This document shows positions 63,947 to 64,000 of a stretch of DNA of 64,000 bases, one piece after another. The DNA lies in the NCBI RefSeq assembly GCF_017355205.1, contig NZ_JADIJK010000002.1:234798-298797 (forward strand). The letters are read 5' to 3'. The notes beneath the pieces are model-generated. The model searched no databases. It was given only the letters and a program-made list of their open reading frames with translations, and had not been told where the DNA came from. Both the position numbers and the translations under genes were made by a program. Position 1 is the stretch's first letter; every line of letters begins with the position of its first letter. Origin of the DNA: Bacillus sp. SD088 (GTDB lineage: Bacteria; Bacillota; Bacilli; Bacillales; Bacillaceae_C).

Positions 63947-64000
63947 ATCGGGCCGAACCTACGTTAAATCGGGCGGTATTCTGAACTAATCGGGCCAAAC
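63947..64000. repeat. 21-bp tandem repeat array, start
   Basis: ATCGGG recurs at 63947, 63968 and 63989, exactly 21 bases apart, preceded by (A/T)AA or ACTA. Units are degenerate between the ATCGGGC cores. The array runs off the right edge, so its length is unknown. Confidence 0.55.

Noticed and set aside
63947..64000. CRISPR array
   Set aside because: The repeat is 21 bases in period with short degenerate cores and no separate conserved repeat and unique spacers; no cas genes in the window.

Overview
The window is chromosomal DNA of a low-GC Gram-positive bacterium, most likely a member of the Bacillaceae. The support is AGGAGG-type ribosome sites, frequent GUG/UUG starts, Lpl-type sugar ABC transporters, an LPxTG wall anchor, Bacillus-style families (YkpA/YbiT ABC-F, YfhH, YkvI, YesL/DUF624) and non-coding repeats of a Bacillaceae kind. 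No rRNA, tRNA or CRISPR array was seen. I cannot name the species.

Most of the window is carbohydrate uptake and catabolism, in separate regulons with recognisable operators. (1) 1-3939: a SIS-domain protein and a ROK protein, divergent from a membrane-bound AraC-type sensor-regulator. (2) 13031-20202: an Lpl-type ABC importer, a GH4 phospho-glycosidase and a BadF-type sugar kinase, divergent from a GntR/UTRA regulator; TTGTTATAACAA-like operators sit in the divergent promoter and beside the importer. (3) 21577-32892: DUF624 protein, LacI regulator, ABC importer, cytoplasmic GH2 and a wall-anchored GH5 glucanase; perfect ATAAAAACGTTTTTAT palindromes precede lacI and the importer. (4) 44621-47862: LacI regulator, GH16 laminarinase without signal peptide and an orphan solute-binding lipoprotein; operator CGAAATGGGTTTCG occurs twice. 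(5) 52310-58525: ROK repressor, NagB-like deaminase, ROK sugar kinase, GPH symporter and an M81/MlrC-family protein, with TAAACTNAGTTTA operators on good sigma-A promoters. Next to it lies an RpiR regulator broken at a TA repeat.

Between these are an SDR dehydrogenase, a truncated CPBP protease, an ABC-F ATPase, an ECF sigma/anti-sigma pair next to a NEW3-domain/ABC-2 operon, YfhH, Ohr, a ureohydrolase/YkvI/Lrp amine locus, a WYL-regulated pair, a very large hybrid histidine kinase with two kinase modules, EamA and LysR genes, a CoA pyrophosphatase, DinB, a MazG-like pyrophosphatase, a SurA/PrsA-like lipoprotein and ApbE.

The stretch 48156-51100 is a decay zone: the 3' third of asd, cut at an IS4-family remnant, abuts a broken Mu-type transposon (transposase, AAA ATPase and DUF5348 genes, all disrupted), followed by a small frameshifted gene not visible as a single ORF. 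Several dispersed repeat families, partly hairpin-forming, occupy the intergenic gaps, and a 21-bp tandem repeat starts at the right edge.
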